DNA of 22,789 nucleotides from Auxenochlorella pyrenoidosa (Eukaryota; Chlorophyta; Trebouxiophyceae; Chlorellales; Chlorellaceae): NCBI GenBank assembly GCA_001430745.1, contig KQ481938.1, forward strand, positions 2,033,971 to 2,056,759. The letters are read 5' to 3'. Positions 21,470-22,789 of this stretch are shown here, piece after piece. Each line of letters starts with the position of its first letter. Within the stretch, counting starts at the first letter, position 1. The notes beneath the pieces are model-generated. The model did no database searches. It worked only from the letters and a program-made list of their open reading frames with translations, and had not been told where the DNA came from. The translations under genes and the position numbers were made by a program.

Positions 21470-22336
21470 TCGCAGCATGGCAGGAGCGTTTCAACACGCC
21501 CTTGGCCGCACATGCAAGCGTATGTTCTTGACTAAGTGTGCTTGCACACGTGCGCCCGCCCGGCCAGTGCTCCAGATGCCCATTCGGGCACATCAGAACA
21601 GCACCAGCATGAATCTCCTCTCCGCAATCCATCCCTGTCATCTGCGTCCAGCGTGCAGCCTTTTCAATGACTGGGGCCTTTCTGCGACATTGCCATGTGA
21701 TACTGCAAGCACTGCCCACTCAATTCCCTTGCCTGCATCCACTCCCAATTTTGTCCCCAAATCCCCATGCCCCGATACCTGCTGCGTTGCATGCACCCTT
21801 TGTGCTGCAAGCAGTTCAGCGCTGACTCCCGCTGCATCGGCCTGCGCTGGCCCAACACTTGCCTCGGTCCAGCATGCCGCCGCATAATCATGGAGCGCTA
21901 CTGAATTGGTCGCACACAGTCTCGCACAAAGGCTGGCCTTTCTCCACGCGCATGCCTCTTGCCCAGTGTTTGAACAAAGCACGGGCTCCTTCTTAGCGCA
22001 GTGATCCTGCAATAGTGATCTCTCAAGCTGATGCAAATCGGTGCAGAGGGGTAGGCAGACAGGCAGGCGTTGGGACAACAAATGAAATGCAGGGATCAGA
22101 GACACTGGACAGCTGCGAAGGCAGCGAAAAAGCATGCAGCTGGTGCAGCCTGAATGAAAGCCACGATGTGCGGGCGCACCGAATCCGGGGGAAGGCAAAA
22201 CTGGCAGGTATTCGACGGTGGGAAAGGTAAAATCCAGAGATGGTGGTGGCCCAACCGGATAACAGGCGGCAGCCACAGTGCTGACCGTCGCCAGCGAGGA
22301 GGAGCGCTTTGCTTGGTCGGAAGAGCAGCAGCCGGC
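21470..22336. other. Spacer after the protease gene
   Basis: This should hold the protease 3' untranslated region and, if the right-edge gene is real, its trailer as well. I see no TGTAA signal on either strand, and no exon with family features. Part of it (21650-22000) is less GC-rich than the genes. Confidence 0.4.
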
Positions 22337-22684
22337 TCACATGTACAGGCGTCCGGAGACGCGGCCGGTCAGGGCGTGGTACTGCAGGAGGGGGGAGCGG
22401 GGCAGGGTGCCAAGGTTCCCGTTGAGAAGCAGGAAAGGCACAAGAAGGTTGCAAGATGAGAGGGTTGCCGCGGCTGCCACTGCACAGGCCGGCATGGAGC
22501 TCAAGCCTGCTTGGTGTCAGCACGCAGTGCAGGCGCCAACCACTTGGCCCGCGCAAGAGGCTGCCCAGCAGCAGCAGCAGCAGGGGGGGCGCCGCACCAG
22601 GAAGCAGGGGGTGGCGGCGTCCATTAGGTTCAGGCGCGGGTCCAGCGAGGTGGCAAAGCCGACAATCACGCACACGCCGATGAC
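22337..22684 (-). CDS. Possible C-terminal exons of an unidentified membrane-type protein, running in from the right
   Basis: I do not recognise this. A minus-strand exon from 22684 to 22598 follows a CCAG acceptor and encodes a hydrophobic stretch (VIGVCVIVGFATSL) then DPRLNLMDAATPCFL, before a CTG|GTGCGG donor. The likely last exon ends at 22337 and encodes YHALTGRVSGRLYM and a stop. It could start at 22381 (acceptor CTCCTGCAG, phase 0, leaving a 216-base intron) or extend to 22479 (acceptor CTGTGCAG), which would add a hydrophobic segment NLLVPFLLLNGNLGTLP; the longer form needs a different upstream phase. The gene would be convergent with the protease. A (CAG)5 run at about 22571-22586 lies in the intron. 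Evidence is only splice signals and protein-like composition. Confidence 0.35.
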
Positions 22685-22789
22685 CTGGCATGGACCGGCG
22701 GGTGGTGCAGCAGGGACGAAGCTTGGGACAAGAACACACATGGGGATGGGCTGGCTGCACACGTGAGAAGCTTCCCGTAGCACCTGCAA

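Noticed and set aside
20920..21513. Minus-strand open frame of about 197 codons, very Gly-rich
   Set aside because: It is the exact antisense of the Pro/Ser repeat tail of the protease; C-rich codons read as GGN on the other strand and remove stops. No other support.
20845..21531. Second plus-strand open frame through the Pro-rich tract (Thr/Ala-rich)
   Set aside because: Same low-complexity sequence read in another frame; it does not join to the protease exons in phase.

Overview
The window looks like nuclear DNA of a Chlorella-like green alga (Trebouxiophyceae). It is GC-rich, its genes are cut by many short introns (mostly about 90-300 bases) with TGCAG-type acceptors, TGTAA occurs where a green-algal poly(A) signal would sit, and the proteins best match plant or green-algal families. 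The exact genus cannot be told from the sequence. I see no rRNA or tRNA gene, transposon, CRISPR array or virus. The exon models below were built by hand. Each complete model keeps an open frame from start to stop across every junction. Boundaries rest on splice signals plus protein-family continuity, and may be off by a few bases, most likely at the first exon of the KH gene.

Layout: (1) 1-970, minus: 3' portion missing, an unidentified Ser/Pro/Ala-rich protein. (2) 1624-3443, minus: KH-domain RNA-binding protein, 5 exons, 335 aa. (3) 3444-5087: large divergent spacer. (4) 5088-9689, plus: GH5 endo-beta-mannanase-like enzyme, 15 exons, 608 aa, with an N-terminal membrane anchor and a Cys-rich C-terminal tail. 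(5) 9690-10685: convergent spacer. (6) 10686-12235, minus: CONSTANS-like transcription factor (one B-box plus CCT domain), 4 exons, 347 aa. (7) 12236-12991: divergent promoter region. (8) 12992-17175, plus: chaperonin CCT subunit theta, 13 exons, 544 aa. (9) 17918-21469, plus: papain-like cysteine protease with propeptide and a long Ser-Pro-rich C-terminal tail, 12 exons, about 556 aa. (10) About 22337-22684, minus: possible C-terminal exons of a gene that enters from the right edge.

The genes do not form a pathway; this is an ordinary eukaryotic neighbourhood of independent genes. Two products enter the secretory route (the mannanase-like enzyme and the protease), one is a cytosolic chaperonin subunit, and two are likely regulators (KH protein and CONSTANS-like factor).

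The most notable signal is in splicing. Of 45 modelled introns, seven need a GC donor. All seven fall in the two secretory-route genes (4 of 14 and 3 of 11), with none in the other 20 introns. One further protease intron appears to end in AC instead of AG, exactly where the family-conserved Val-Gly-Tyr after the catalytic histidine must be restored. These could be real non-canonical introns, or in the AC case a base error in the assembly. I found no clearly novel multi-gene system.
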